From Aureococcus anophagefferens (Eukaryota; Sar; Pelagophyceae; Pelagomonadales; Pelagomonadaceae), in the NCBI RefSeq assembly GCF_000186865.1, contig NW_008705561.1, positions 373,711-437,710 of the forward strand: a stretch of 64,000 nucleotides of DNA, in the 5' to 3' direction. Positions 37,960 to 47,303 of this stretch are shown here, piece by piece. Position 1 is the stretch's first letter; every line of letters begins with the position of its first letter. The notes beneath the pieces were generated by a model. The model was given only the letters and a program-made list of their open reading frames with translations, ran no database searches and had not been told where the DNA came from. Made by a program: the position numbers and the translations under genes.

Positions 37960-39678
37960 ATGCACGTGAACAACGGCGTGCTCCTGGCGAACCCCGTGTC
38001 GCGGCGGCGCGTCGCCGTCGTCGGGTCGTCCGGGGGCTCGGCGGTGCTCTTCGGCACGCCGCACGAGCTGCTCGAGGCCCTCGAGGGCGAGCTGGCGCTC
38101 GTGTCCAACGGCGCGTGCGTCGTCGCCGCGCAGCTCGTGTGCTGCGAGGCGCCGCTGGACGGCGCGCACGCGCGGAGCCCCGCGTCGCTCTGGATCGTCG
38201 ACGCGTCCGTGTCCGCGGAGCCCCAGTGCCTGCTGAGAAGCGACCTGCGCGCCGTCAACGAGCGCGCGCGGGAGCTCGACGCGGCGCTCGCGAAGACCGT
38301 GCCGACGCTCGACGGCGTCGTCGCGGTGTCCGCGGACGCGCGGCTCGGCGGCGCCAACTGCGGCGCGCTCCTCGCCGCGGGCGCGGCGGGCGTGCCCGTG
38401 GCGGGGAGCGGCGGGTCGTCGCTGGCCGTCGCGGCCGCGGACCACGGCTGCCGCCTCGCGGGCAACGCGGGCGGTTCCGTCGCGACGTCCGCGCGGACCA
38501 AGGCCATCGGCGTCGCGGCGTCGCTCGCGGGCTGCTGGGGCGAGGCCTACGCGCCGGCGTCCTTCCTCGGCAAGGAGGCGCCGCCCTGGCGGTCCGTGGC
38601 CGCGGAGCTGCTGCCGGCGTTCGTCTGCGCGGCCGTGCTCGCCAAGTTCCGCGTGCTCCCGGACTCGGAGCGCCTCCTGGCGCCGGCGGCGGGCGCCTTC
38701 GTGGCGACGAAATACGCCCGGGACCTGGGCGCCGTCGCCTGCCTCGGCGGCGCCCTGCTCGGCGCGCTCTGCGGCGGGTCGCCCGCGGCCGCGGCGCTCG
38801 GCGCCGTCGCGTACGCGGTCCTCGCGCCCCACATGCTCGCGCTGGCGTCGCGCTTCCGCGCGCCGGGCACGCTCGCGACGTTCCTCGTCGCCGGGGCGCT
38901 CCCGGCCGGCCTGGGCGTCGCCTTCTGGGTCGCCGTCGCGCCCGTCGCCGACGCGTGCGCCGCGGCCGCGCGGGCCGCGGTCGCGCGGGCCCTGGGGCAG
39001 CCGCTCCTCAACGCCGCCGCGGCCGTCGCGCTCCAGCACGGCGCGCGGCGCGGCTGGTACCACGCCTACTTCCTGCCCGTTATTCTCCTCGAGCACGAGG
39101 CGCTCGCGATGTCGGCCGTCGGCGCGCTCGACGTGCTCGCGCTCTGCTGCGTCGGCGCGGGCGCCTGCGCGGCGCAGCTCGCCGTGCCCCGGGGGCCGTC
39201 GCCCCGCCAGGCGCCGCCGCCGAAGGGAAACCCGGAGGGGTCGCCGGCGCCGCCGGCGCCGCCGCCGCCGCGCGCGGGCGCGGACGGCGACCTCGCGCTG
39301 CGGGGCCTGCTCGTGAACCTCTGCTGCGGCGACTACGTCGAGGCCTGCCACCCGTTCCTCGCGCGGGACCGCGCGCTCGACGTCGCGGCCTACGCCGCGT
39401 CCGGCCTCGCCGGTCTGGCCGGCGCGGGCGCGCGGTCGTCCGCGTACCTGCCGCTGCCCCTGAGCCTCTTCGTCGCCGACGAGCCGGGCGCCTTCGCCGC
39501 GGCGGCCCTCGTCGCCCTCGCGGGGCCCTTCGTCGTCGGCTGCGCGTCGAACGCGAAGCACAACGCGCGCGCCGCCGCGGCCGCCGCGGCCGCGAAGAAG
39601 GCCGCGCCGCCGCCGGACAAGCGCGCGCCGGCGAACGACGGGCCCGCCTACCGCACGCGGCGCCAGTCCTGGCAGTAG
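37960..39678 (+). CDS. Polytopic membrane protein, family not recognised
   Basis: 572 residues from ATG 37960. Residues 1-200 look like a soluble alpha/beta domain with a glycine loop, VAVVGSSGGSAVLFG, and conserved-looking Gly/Ser motifs (GVPVAGSGGSSLAVAAADHG, LAGNAGGSVATSARTKA). The remaining two thirds hold about eight Ala/Leu/Val-rich transmembrane segments. A Pro/Gly-rich loop lies around 405-440 and an Ala/Lys-rich tail at the end. The organisation suggests a transporter or sensor with an N-terminal ligand-binding part, but nothing fixes the function. No intron signals are needed; the frame is continuous. Confidence 0.65.
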   Translation: MHVNNGVLLANPVSRRRVAVVGSSGGSAVLFGTPHELLEALEGELALVSNGACVVAAQLVCCEAPLDGAHARSPASLWIVDASVSAEPQCLLRSDLRAVNERARELDAALAKTVPTLDGVVAVSADARLGGANCGALLAAGAAGVPVAGSGGSSLAVAAADHGCRLAGNAGGSVATSARTKAIGVAASLAGCWGEAYAPASFLGKEAPPWRSVAAELLPAFVCAAVLAKFRVLPDSERLLAPAAGAFVATKYARDLGAVACLGGALLGALCGGSPAAAALGAVAYAVLAPHMLALASRFRAPGTLATFLVAGALPAGLGVAFWVAVAPVADACAAAARAAVARALGQPLLNAAAAVALQHGARRGWYHAYFLPVILLEHEALAMSAVGALDVLALCCVGAGACAAQLAVPRGPSPRQAPPPKGNPEGSPAPPAPPPPRAGADGDLALRGLLVNLCCGDYVEACHPFLARDRALDVAAYAASGLAGLAGAGARSSAYLPLPLSLFVADEPGAFAAAALVALAGPFVVGCASNAKHNARAAAAAAAAKKAAPPPDKRAPANDGPAYRTRRQSWQ

Positions 39679-39711
39679 CGGCGCCCTAACCACCCCTACG
39701 ACGCGCCGCGC

Positions 39712-40028
39712 CTACTCGGGCACGTAGTCCTTGTTCAGCAGCGTGACCTCCTCGCCCTTGTTCATGGGGTACCTGCGGCGCGGTCGTCTCGTGCGTGGCG
39801 GCCGCGCGCGCGGCGACGCGCCGGGCCGCGCATGAGGAACATGGGCTTGTAGCCGAGGACCTTGTCGCGCTTGAGGAGCTTCAACATGGCCCCGAGCGTG
39901 TCGCAGTGGTGCTTCTCGCCCTCCTGCACGAGGTCCTCGTAGGTGCACTTGCCCTCGGGCAGGGCCTTCATGAACTCCATGATCCACTTCTTGTGGCCGA
40001 GGCTTATTGCTTTGGCCTCGTCGGCCAT
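39712..40028 (-). CDS. Costars/ABRACL family protein
   Basis: Exons 40028-39832 and 39772-39712 give 85 residues, the normal length for this family. The protein has KWIMEFMKALPEGKCTYEDL, CDTLGAMLKLLKRDKVLGYK and the C-terminal strand GEEVTLLNKDY. These match Costars domains, small actin-cytoskeleton regulators first known from the C-terminus of STARS. The 59-nt intron (39831-39773) starts with GCGCGG and ends in GCAG. Only this GC-AG junction restores LMYPMNKG in phase; the nearest GT donor gives the wrong phase. Confidence 0.85.
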
Positions 40029-40322
40029 GCTGTGTTATGCGACAGATTCGCCCGGCGCGATGCGACGAGGCGATGCGACGCGACGGCACGAGCGCTGCCG
40101 ACAGCGATGCGATGCACGGCGCGGCGATCTGCTGGCGCACACGGGAGGGCGCTGCACGACGCGGAGCTGCTGGGCTGTGGGCGGCGGCGGCCGAGGGAAG
40201 TGCGCCGCTCTCGATCGAATTGCCGTCACCTTGGCTTCAGCATGAAGGAAGCATAAAGGAGCGCTCGGGCTGCGGGATCCATATGTTAGCACGCGGCCAA
40301 CTTAGGCATGCTACGAGCCCGG
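40029..40322. other. Intergenic, no gene seen
   Basis: 294 bp between the start of the Costars gene and the stop of the ion-channel gene. Several short gcgatgc strings recur near 40058-40115. No tRNA, repeat array or open frame with family motifs was found. Confidence 0.5.
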
Positions 40323-42860
40323 TCAGGACGCCTCGGCGACGCTCTGGGCCTGGTTCCATAGAAAGGAGGTGAACTCCGGGTCGTTGGGGTCGTCGGCGAG
40401 GGCGAAGCGGTCGAGCGCGACCTTGCGCGCCGCCGCGCGCTCCTGGTCGTCGATCGCGCCGATGGCCTTGAGGCGGTCCAGGTCCCGGAGCTTGCGCTCG
40501 ATCCAGGCGCGGTTGTAGACGGGCACGGCGGCCGCGGGCGGCGCGCCGCCGCCGCCGTCCGCGGCGTCGTCCGGGGGCGCGTCGTCGTCGAAGTCGGCGA
40601 ACGAGAGGAAGAACTGGCGGAGCGTGAGCCCCTTGCGCCGCGCGGTGACGCCCGCGGCGTAGACGAGGATGCGCACGATCTGCCAGGCGCCGAAGACGTG
40701 GACGTGCTTGAGCAGCGGCTTGCAGTTCTCGTCGCGGATGATCTCGAGGAAGTCGTCCGCGTCGAGGCGGTACGTCTGCACGGAGTTCACGGCCTTGGCG
40801 AGGTAGTGGCGCACGCGCCGGCGGCCGCTGCCGACGACGAGCGTCGCGATGTCCTCGCCCAGCGCCTCGCCGAAGTTCAACACCTCGATGTCCCACTTGA
40901 TGTTCCGCTTCCGCCGGAACTGCGCGACCTTGCCCGTGTGGATGATGTAGAGCGAGTCGATGCGGCTCCAGTGGGGGTCGATGATGGACTCCAGGGGCAT
41001 GAAGAGCTGGGAGTCGAGCTTCATGGCGAAGGACGTGATGAACCGCGTCTTGATGAACAGGAAGTTGGCCGTCCTCAGCTGCTGGATCTCGTCGTTCACC
41101 GTCGGCGACGACACGCTGCCGACGACGACGCGCTCGTAGGGCACGTGCGTCTCCGTCTCGCCGCCGTCGTACTCCACGTCCAGCGTCCCCCGCTTGCGGA
41201 GGGCGACGATCTTCGCGCGCCGCGGCGGGGGCGCGTCGCCGTCGTCGTCGGGCTCCGAGGCCTCGAGCGGCGCGATCGAGACCGTCGCGTGGACGACGAT
41301 GCCGCAGCCGCGGCGCATGGCGTAGGAGAAGAAGTTGATGCGCCGCACCGTGTCGCTGAGGCGGTGCTGGGCGACGGCCTGCTTGAGGCCCGGCGACATG
41401 GCCTCCATGAGCTCCATGTAGTACTTCTCGCGGTAGATGGGCTCCGAGAGGATGATGTACTCGCGGAGCTTGAGACGGAGGATGTTCGGGAAGTTGTTCT
41501 CGATGAGGAACGAGTTCAGCCCGTCGACCGTCGTGGAGAAGGCGTTGCCCACGGGGTCGAAGTTGCCCAAAATGTTCGCGAGCTCGCCCACGAGGAACGC
41601 CATGACGACGATGCCCAGCAGCAGCACGACGACGTTCAGCACCGTCTCCTCCGAGTTCGCGTCCCCGTAGGCCTCGCCGCTCAGGGCCCCCAACGCCCAG
41701 AGCACGGCCGACGCGTACTGGGGCCAGACGCGGCCCGCCTCCCAGCGCCGCGACGTCGACAGGTACGTCCGCGGGCACCGCGTGCCGTCGTCGTCCGCGG
41801 GGTGGCAGTCGCCCAGCGCGAAGGACGTGATGAGCCGCAGCACGCAGGCCGTCCAGTGGATGATGACGAAGAGCAGGATGAAGTACTTGAGCAGCGTCTG
41901 CAGCTTCATGGGGATCGTGAAGTACTTCTTCAGCTTCGCCATGATCCGCGGCTGCTTCACCAATCGCAACAACTTCATGAGCCGGACGAGGCGGATGATG
42001 CGTAAAAACCCCGCCTGGCCCAGGTTCAGGTCCGTCAACAGGCCGTAGGGGATGAGCGACAGCAAATCTAGTAAAAACCACGTCTTCAGGTAGTGCGTCG
42101 CGACGACGCGCTTCCGCGTCTCCCACTCGCCCCGGTCGCCGTCGAAGTAGGACGTCTGGAAGGCCAGCACCATGTCCCAGAGGAAGCAGGCGTCGGAGCA
42201 CCGGTTGAGCCAGAAGACGAACAAGATGCCCGTCGCGTCGTCGCCGGAGAACCCCTTGCCCCACGGCGCGCCCTCGAGGAACGTGAGCTCGAAGGGCGTC
42301 ACGATGGTGATGACCATGATGAGCACGAGCATGGAGAAGTCCCAGACGAGCCGGTTCGAGCTGTAGGGGTCGAGCACGGGGAAGTAGCCCTCCAAATTCG
42401 TCGGGAACGACACCTGCGACTCGTCGCACTGCTGGCACGTCGCGTTCTCGCGGTTCGCCTCGTCCATGGCCTCCTGCATGGACTTGCCCCGGAAGTTCGT
42501 CGACGCGCGCGCCCGGGCGCGCTTCTTTTTGTCGTCGCCGCCCCCCCCGAGGTCCCGGCTGGAGCCGCCCGGCGACATGGACCCGAACGCGGCGAGCTCC
42601 GCGTCGCTCAGCACGCTCAGCTTCTTCAGGAAGCTGGGCCGCTCGGCGCCCTCGAGGCCCGGCCGCTCGTCCTTGGGCCCCTCGACGCTCGCGTACTGGG
42701 GCGCCGGCTCCACGGCGTCGCTGTCGCTGCCGTGGCCGTCGTCGCGCAGGGGCTGGATCTCCACGGGCTTCGCCCCGGCGTCGCTGTCGCAGTCCCGCCC
42801 CCCGGAGCAGACGCTGAAGCCGCCTTCCTCGCCCTGGAGGCTGCGACGCACGAACTCCAT
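40323..42860 (-). CDS. Voltage-gated CNG/EAG-like cation channel
   Basis: 845 residues from ATG 42860. A 150-residue soluble N-terminus precedes S1-S6: S1 about 170-190, S2 211-236, S3 259-275, S4 284-305 with regularly spaced Arg/Lys (RIIRLVRLMKLLRL), S5 320-345, pore 385-402 and S6 405-430. The selectivity filter reads GEAYGD instead of TVGYGD. After S6 come a C-linker-like region, a Tudor-like stretch (about 548-580, AKIVALRKRGTLDVEYD) and a cyclic-nucleotide-binding-like fold (about 600-715, IDSLYIIHTGKVAQF, LNFGEALGEDIA). In the latter, the phosphate-binding cassette lacks a clear GE...ARAA motif. The C-terminal tail has a helical IERKLRDLDRLKAIG segment. It is probably a membrane-potential-dependent cation channel, ligand uncertain. 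Confidence 0.85.
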   Translation of the reverse strand: MEFVRRSLQGEEGGFSVCSGGRDCDSDAGAKPVEIQPLRDDGHGSDSDAVEPAPQYASVEGPKDERPGLEGAERPSFLKKLSVLSDAELAAFGSMSPGGSSRDLGGGGDDKKKRARARASTNFRGKSMQEAMDEANRENATCQQCDESQVSFPTNLEGYFPVLDPYSSNRLVWDFSMLVLIMVITIVTPFELTFLEGAPWGKGFSGDDATGILFVFWLNRCSDACFLWDMVLAFQTSYFDGDRGEWETRKRVVATHYLKTWFLLDLLSLIPYGLLTDLNLGQAGFLRIIRLVRLMKLLRLVKQPRIMAKLKKYFTIPMKLQTLLKYFILLFVIIHWTACVLRLITSFALGDCHPADDDGTRCPRTYLSTSRRWEAGRVWPQYASAVLWALGALSGEAYGDANSEETVLNVVVLLLGIVVMAFLVGELANILGNFDPVGNAFSTTVDGLNSFLIENNFPNILRLKLREYIILSEPIYREKYYMELMEAMSPGLKQAVAQHRLSDTVRRINFFSYAMRRGCGIVVHATVSIAPLEASEPDDDGDAPPPRRAKIVALRKRGTLDVEYDGGETETHVPYERVVVGSVSSPTVNDEIQQLRTANFLFIKTRFITSFAMKLDSQLFMPLESIIDPHWSRIDSLYIIHTGKVAQFRRKRNIKWDIEVLNFGEALGEDIATLVVGSGRRRVRHYLAKAVNSVQTYRLDADDFLEIIRDENCKPLLKHVHVFGAWQIVRILVYAAGVTARRKGLTLRQFFLSFADFDDDAPPDDAADGGGGAPPAAAVPVYNRAWIERKLRDLDRLKAIGAIDDQERAAARKVALDRFALADDPNDPEFTSFLWNQAQSVAEAS

Positions 42861-43035
42861 GTGGCGCGGGCCCTGCGTCTTCGCTCCCGGAGGGTCGGCG
42901 CTCCCGGACGGGGCTGCCGTGCGTGAGTAGATGGAGCTCTCTGGACTGGATGGCGAGTGCGATTTTCGGCATTCCTAAAACGTTGCCCCTTCAACTTGCA
43001 GTGAGGCTGCCCGTCGATATTATGGTGCTTCGACG

Positions 43036-44046
43036 ATGAGGTTATCGCCTCGTGAGATGAGGTGCTTCGCCTTGGTGTTGGGCCCGCTGCTCGTGCGCGG
43101 CGGGCGCGACCTCGGCGCCGACCCGCTCGCGGAAATGGGCATCAACGGGACGACGACGCACGCCGGCCTCGCGGCCCTGCGCGCGTCGCTGTCGGCCTGG
43201 GGCGTCGGCGACCTGCTGCCGACGCTCGGCGTGAAGAAGTTCGAGCGCGCCAAGCACGCCCTGTCGGCCATGGCGGCCTGCGCCGCGGCGGAGGCGTCGG
43301 CGGACTGCGTGACGCTCGCGCTGCCGTGCGCGCCCATCTTCGGCGAGTTCCTGCACTACGGCGGCGGCTCGGGCTGCCCGGCGTTCCTGCGGCCGTCGCT
43401 GGCCCCGGCCCAGGCCGCCGTCGTCGCCGGCTACGCCCTGGGCGCCGAGACCTTCTTCCAGTGGGGCGGCGGCGGCGGCGCGGAGCTCCTCGCGTCGCTC
43501 GCGTCGCGCGGCTACACGGCCGAGCACTACGCGCCCTGGTGCGAGTGCCTGCGGAGGCGCCCCTTCCTCGGCTGCCTCGACGGGGCGCGGCCCCTGGCGG
43601 CGCCGCGCGTGGCCTGCACGCCCCACCGCCTCTCGCTCAAGGCCTTCGGGCGCCTCGAGCGCGACGAGGGCAAGACGTACCCGCGGAAGCTCGTGGAGGC
43701 GCACCTCCAGTACGTGAGCGCCATCGACGCCACGGGCGAAACGTCCTTCGACGTCGTCCTCATCGACGGCCGCGCCCACGCGTCCGCCGCGATCAAGGCC
43801 GCGGGCTACGCGACCGCGTCGACGGTCGTCCTCGTCAACGACTGGCCCAAGAAGTTCGAGACGCTCGTCAAGCGCTTCTATACCCTCGTCGCCACGGTCG
43901 GCGCGAGCGGCCGCGAGTGCGACAAGGGCGAGCGCGCCTGCCTCGCGGTCCTCACGGTGAAAGGCGAGTACGCGGGGGACAAGGCGACGCACGACCGCCA
44001 CGTGGAGCGCTTCAAGAACTTCATGCGCTCGCCCGTGAACTTTTAA
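43036..44046 (+). CDS. Secretory-pathway protein with methyltransferase-like fold
   Basis: 336 residues. The region around the second Met (43057) begins a hydrophobic signal-like stretch (CFALVLGPLLVRGG); the first ATG is at 43036. The centre shows ALGAETFFQWGGGGGAELLASLASRGYTAEHYAPWC. Later come SFDVVLIDGRAHASAAIKAAG and STVVLVNDW. Together these resemble the SAM-binding glycine loop and the VLIDGR strand of FkbM-like and other small class I methyltransferases. The Cys-rich middle fits a lumenal protein. The substrate is unknown and the glycine loop is atypically Gly-only. Confidence 0.55.
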   Translation: MRLSPREMRCFALVLGPLLVRGGRDLGADPLAEMGINGTTTHAGLAALRASLSAWGVGDLLPTLGVKKFERAKHALSAMAACAAAEASADCVTLALPCAPIFGEFLHYGGGSGCPAFLRPSLAPAQAAVVAGYALGAETFFQWGGGGGAELLASLASRGYTAEHYAPWCECLRRRPFLGCLDGARPLAAPRVACTPHRLSLKAFGRLERDEGKTYPRKLVEAHLQYVSAIDATGETSFDVVLIDGRAHASAAIKAAGYATASTVVLVNDWPKKFETLVKRFYTLVATVGASGRECDKGERACLAVLTVKGEYAGDKATHDRHVERFKNFMRSPVNF

Positions 44047-44326
44047 TTGTGTGTGCGCGGATCTATGGGCCGCGCGCAGAGCGTGTTTTTTGCCGCTGGC
44101 GACCCCTAGCCTACCCCTTGTTGTTTGCTCTTTCTCCTCATCGAAACGATTGTGTGTCGACGCCTCCGTCTCGCGTTTCTGGTTGTAGCCGACGCGAGCT
44201 GCCCGCGCCTCGCGCGCCCGCGCCACCCCGCCGCGCGCGCCGCGACCGGCAACGCAGCACGCGACCGCTCGTCCGCAGGTCTCCCGTGTTCGTCGCGTTC
44301 CGCGGCGTCGCACCCCGTCGTCGACC

Positions 44327-45288
44327 ATGATGACGGCCGGGGAGCCCATCAGCAAGCAGAAGAAGGGCCAGAAGCCCATGAAGCAGCTCTACGACCACCT
44401 CGGGAACCCGAAGAAGGAGGGGGACCCGCCGCTCGGCGTGGGCTACGACGAGGACGGCTGCCCCGTGCCGGACTGGGACATCGAGGTCGACGCGACGCAC
44501 GACAACCCCGACTCGAACGGGTGCGCCCTCAAACCCCCCGCGCGCCCCGCGCGCCCCACGCCCATCCCCGCCCCCCTAGGCGGCGGCGCGGCGCGAAGAT
44601 CGTCGGCGCGGTGCACCTCAAGGACTACGTCAAGTACGTGAAGCGGCTCTGCCCGACGTGGGGCAAGAAGTTCGGCTACGTCAAGAAGGACCGCGTGGGC
44701 TTCTTCGGGTCCTTCACCGTCGACGAGGCGAAGCTCTGCCTCTGCACGGAGGACTTTGGGTGGAAGCTCGGCGACGACGCGGGCCTCGCGCCGACGCCGC
44801 CGTACGTGCGCCTCTGCTACGGCGAGCACCACGGCGAGCAGGAGTCGATCCGCCTCTTCACGGGGCTCAGCGAGGTGCACCTGCTCAAGGATTTGGACCT
44901 GCGCGAGGTCCACTACATGCTCCAGGGCCTCGGCTACGTGAGCTACAACGTGCCGCAGTGGGAGGAGGACCGCTGGTGGGGCGAGGGCATCGACGTCTAC
45001 CCGCAAAAAGTCTCCGCGGGCTTGGCCGGCGGCAAGGGCCCCATGTTCTACTCCTGGTACTACCGCCTGCCGCCCTGGATGCCGGGCCTCGCGCTCGAGG
45101 GCGAGGACGGCGACTACAACAACGGGCCGCTCGCGCTCAAGAAGAAGATGCAGGAGGAGCACAAGGAGATGGAGTACCAGAAGCTCAACGAGGACCACAT
45201 GCTCGACCTCAAGCAGAAGGCCCTCGAGCAGCGCGAGGACTGGCTCTCCCAGGCCGCGGAGGCCGCGGAGGCCGACGAGAAGGAGTAG
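44327..45288 (+). CDS. Conserved-looking protein of unknown function
   Basis: Exons 44327-44520 and 44580-45288 give 300 residues. The 59-nt intron (GTGCGC...CCTAG) restores a continuous frame from HDNPDSNG to AKIVGAVHLKDY. The protein is rich in Tyr and Trp, with segments such as CPTWGKKFGYVKKDRVGFF, VHYMLQGLGYVSYNVPQWEE and MFYSWYYRLPPWMPGLA. It ends in a Glu/Lys/Gln-rich helix (MQEEHKEMEYQKLNEDHM) likely to be a coiled coil. No signal peptide or membrane segment is seen. I do not recognise the family; the aromatic-rich core suggests a folded domain rather than random open frame. Confidence 0.7.
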
Positions 45289-45330
45289 AACGCTCCTCGC
45301 CGTACGTGGCGCGCCGCCCCAATTCCGCGG

Positions 45331-45519
45331 CGCCCCGCCTCCTAAGCCGCCCGCGCCTCGAGCTCTTCTTAGGACCGGCGCGCGCCGTAGACCGCGCGGT
45401 AGTCGCGGACCGCGTCCGCGTGCTTCGCCCCGCCTCCTAAGCCGCCTCGAGCTCTTCTTAGGACCGGCGCGCGCCGTAGACCGCGCGGTAGTCGCGGACC
45501 GCGTCCGCGTGCTTCGCCG
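45331..45519. repeat. Direct duplication of the UMP synthase 3' end
   Basis: Two adjacent copies of about 93-99 bp (45331-45429 and 45426-45519), nearly identical apart from a 6-bp indel. Each contains the last 18 or so codons of the UMP synthase gene on the minus strand (ending AVYGARRS and a stop) plus downstream bases. Only the copy at 45458 onward is attached to the gene; the other is a non-functional tail duplicate. Confidence 0.9.
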
Positions 45520-47172
45520 TCTCCGCGTCGCCGCCCTTGGCCGCGTCGAGGTAGGCGAGGAGGTCCGTGAGCGTGACGATGGGCACGACGGGCACGCCGA
45601 GGTCGCGCTGGACGGCGGCGACGGCGGAGACGCGCGGCGCGCCCGGCTCCGGCGGCGCCGCGCCGCCCGTGACCTCCTCCCGGTCGACGGCGACGCAGAC
45701 CGCGACGAGGATCGCGCCGGCCTGCTTCAGGATGCCCGTCGCCTCGCGCACGGCCGTGCCCGCGGAGATGACGTCGTCCACGAGCAAGACCTTCTTGCCC
45801 GCGACGTCCGCGCCGACGAGCGTGCCGCCCTCGCCGTGGTCCTTCGCCTCCTTGCGGTTGTACGCGAACTGCGCGATGACGCCGCGGCCGGCGAGGGCGG
45901 CGGCGACGCCGGCGCAGAGGGGGATGCCCTTGTAGGCCGGGCCGAAGATGACGTCGAAGTCGAGGCCCGAGGCGACGATCGCGGCCGCGTAGGCCTCGAA
46001 GAGCGAGAGCACGTTGGGACCGTCGCAGACCTTGCCCGCGTTGAAGAAGTAGGGCGAGGCGCGGCCGGACTTGAGCGTGAAGGCCCCGAACTTGAGCGCG
46101 CCCGTGTCGAGCACGCAGTCGATGAAGGCGCGCTGGTGCGGCGCGATCGACGCCGGCGGCGGCTGCGCGAGCGCGCACTCGACGGCGGCGTTGATCTCGT
46201 CGCGGAGCTCGGCGGCCTTGGCCCTGGGGTCCGGCGCGTTGGCGACGGCGCGCGACACGGGCACGACGAGGCGGAGGGACGCGCGCGACGGCGCGGCGTT
46301 GCCCGCGAGCGCCGCGGCGACGACGTCGGACGCGGACGCGCCCTGGGCGCCGACGCCTGGGCAGCAAAAGGGTGCGAAATTCCCAACTTCAAAGGCTCCT
46401 ATCTCGGTCGTTTCCCGCTCGTTTCGGCTGATTTTTGGACGAGCGATCATCTCTCGGAGCGCTCTCGAAGCGTGGGTGCTGTTTCCGGAACGCGCGCGCG
46501 CGGAACACTCACGTTGAAGCGACGTTGAATCACCCTTTTGCTGCCCTGGCCCACACCCGGAGCGAGGATCCACGCGGCGCCGTTCGCGCGCCGCGCGGCG
46601 GCGACGGCGGCGGGCTTCGTCGCGCCGACCACGAGGCCCAGGGGGCGGCTCGCCTCCGCCGTCCGGGCCGCCCAGGCGCCGCCGCAGAGGGCCGCGACGG
46701 TGCCGCGGAGCTCGTCCGACTGCACCTCCTCGGCCGAGCCGTTCGACGTCGCGCAGAGCACGAAGCAGCCCTTGCCCGCGTAGGGGCCCGTCACGAAGGG
46801 CGCGATGGCGTCGTAGCCCAGGTAGGGCGACAGCGTCACGCAGTCCGCGCCGAGGTCGTCGTAGCACGCCTTCGCGTACGCCTCCGCCGTCGCGCCGATG
46901 TCGCCGCGCTTGCAGTCGAGGAGCGCGAGGCCGCCGACGGCGTGCACCTTGGCGATGACGCGCTTGAGGGCCTCGAGGCCCGCCGACCCGTGGGCCTCGA
47001 AGAAGGCCGCGTTGGGCTTGAAGCAGCAGGCGACGTCGTGGGTCGCGTCGATGAGGGACACGCAGAGCGCCTCGGCCTCGGCGGCGCTCGACGCGCGCGG
47101 GTCGAGGCCGACGCAGAGGAACGTCTCCTGGGACGCGCAGCGCGCCGCGAGGCGCTCGAAGAAGCCGGCCAT
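45458..47172 (-). CDS. UMP synthase, OMP decarboxylase-orotate phosphoribosyltransferase fusion (inverted order)
   Basis: Exons 47172-46557 and 46356-45458. The N-terminal half is OMP decarboxylase: FLCVGLDPR, then the catalytic Asp-Lys-Asp cluster in LLDCKRGDIGATAEAYAKA and ILAPGVGAQG. The C-terminal half is OPRT: FGAFTLKSGRASPYFFNAG, FGPAYKGIPL and the PRPP-binding VLLVDDVISAGTA. Together they convert orotate to UMP. The order is the reverse of animals and plants and matches that of several stramenopiles and kinetoplastids. A 200-nt introner intron (46556-46357) interrupts the PGVGAQG loop and its removal restores the motif exactly. The start at MAGFFERL is chosen as the family-like start; an upstream in-frame Met would add 22 residues. 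Confidence 0.92.
46357..46548 (-). mobile_element. Introner element, family 2 (intron in UMP synthase)
   Basis: A 192-bp insertion with 18-bp inverted ends (CAGGGCAGCAAAAGGGTG and CACCCTTTTGCTGCCCAG, 17 of 18 matched). The flanking 8-mers match at six of eight positions (gtgtgggc and gcgtcggc on the gene strand). The ends differ from family 1, but the interior shares strings such as GGCTGA.TTTTTGGACGA and TCTCGAAGC. Here the donor GT is the first dinucleotide of one target-duplication copy and the acceptor CAG is the element end, so splicing recreates the uninterrupted gene exactly. Confidence 0.85.
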
Positions 47173-47303
47173 TACACTGGTGGATGCAATGATGGGTGCC
47201 GAGGACGCAGGATGCTCGAGCTCGATGCTCTCGTTCAAAACTCAGCATCGGCGCTCGCGAGGCATCATCGAGGCACGATCAGCTCCGAAGCTGCCCGGCG
47301 GGG

